This document shows positions 5,620 to 5,852 of a stretch of DNA of 5,852 nt, piece after piece; position 1 is the stretch's first letter; every line of letters begins with the position of its first letter. The notes beneath the pieces are model-generated. The model was not told where the DNA came from. It searched no databases and was given only the letters and a program-made list of their open reading frames with translations. Origin of the DNA: Methylococcales bacterium (GTDB taxonomy: Bacteria; Pseudomonadota; Gammaproteobacteria; Methylococcales; Methylomonadaceae). The stretch is from the NCBI GenBank assembly GCA_023134955.1, contig JAGLUC010000357.1:1-5852 (forward strand), in the 5' to 3' direction. The translations under genes and the position numbers were made by a program.

Positions 5620-5817
5620 GAATGGCACTTACTTAAGAGATGCTTTACTTTAAAATCAATGAGTTATGATGGTAAAAAACTAGGGAAAATAAAGGTAAAT
5701 TTGTTTTCTTGAGTATGTTTTATTATTTAAAGTGGTAGCTCTAACGCTGTTCTCTAAATTAGAACCTAACGTAACATACTGATTTATTATTAATAAGCTG
5801 TTAAGTAAGTGCCATTC
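5620..5817. mobile_element. MITE-like element, 198 bp, with terminal inverted repeats
   Basis: The left end (5620-5639) and the complement of the right end (5798-5817) agree at 19 of 20 bases, beginning GAATGGCACTTACTTAA; the first 17 are identical. The interior is AT-rich with no ORF, so it cannot encode its own transposase. That is the structure of a MITE moved in trans. The AATGGC...TTAAG pattern is loosely like IS4-family ends, which is only a guess. No perfect target duplication is seen; GACCC (5615-5619) and AACCC (5818-5822) agree at 4 of 5. AAAGGG (5605-5610) and CCCTTT (5821-5826) form a further, outer inverted pair, so the true boundary may lie outside. An internal 11-base palindrome TCTAAATTAGA lies at 5753-5763. 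Confidence 0.6.
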
Positions 5818-5852
5818 AACCCCTTTATTTTTTATTACCAAATATTAACATG

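Noticed and set aside
5850..5852. ATG at the last three bases as the start of the next gene
   Set aside because: No ribosome binding site precedes it and no coding sequence can be seen, so nothing supports it.
1..5852. CRISPR array, prophage, toxin-antitoxin or defence system, tRNA or rRNA
   Set aside because: No spaced direct repeats, no such protein families and no RNA gene features were seen on either strand.

Overview
This 5.85-kb window is AT-rich bacterial chromosome. Most genes read as gammaproteobacterial: the end of exonuclease I (sbcB), a YheT-type alpha/beta hydrolase, and a Calvin-cycle-subtype class II fructose-bisphosphate aldolase. A MoxY-like sensor kinase with its LuxR-type response regulator, and a small secreted protein of the DUF3280/DUF2380 type, are combinations I associate with methylotrophs and methanotrophs. 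An AT-rich gammaproteobacterium, possibly a Methylococcales-type methanotroph, is my best guess. That assignment is inference, because no methanol or methane oxidation gene lies in the window.

Layout. Positions 1-2714 hold three plus-strand genes: sbcB (left part cut off), the hydrolase and the aldolase. The gaps between them are 50 and 79 bases. The aldolase runs convergently into the minus-strand secreted protein at 2750-3274, with 35 bases between the stops. A 228-base divergent intergenic region (3275-3502) follows. It contains four separate inverted repeats, a possible decayed coding remnant and a tiny ORF touching the kinase start. The kinase (3503-4867) and response regulator (4860-5513) overlap by 8 bases and are clearly one operon. 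The last 339 bases have no gene, but hold a 198-bp MITE-like element with 20-base terminal inverted repeats matching at 19 positions.

How it may work together. The kinase has a periplasmic sensing domain of the LapD/MoxY type and would phosphorylate the NarL/LuxR-type regulator encoded after it. The cluster of dyads between this operon and the divergent secreted-protein gene is the obvious place for that regulator, or another, to act. The secreted protein could be a target or an accessory of the same periplasmic signalling. The first three genes are housekeeping and appear unrelated to the signalling module. I see no phage, CRISPR, toxin-antitoxin, defence or RNA gene. The most distinctive items are the divergent control region, the aldolase's shortened active-site loop, and the MITE-like repeat.
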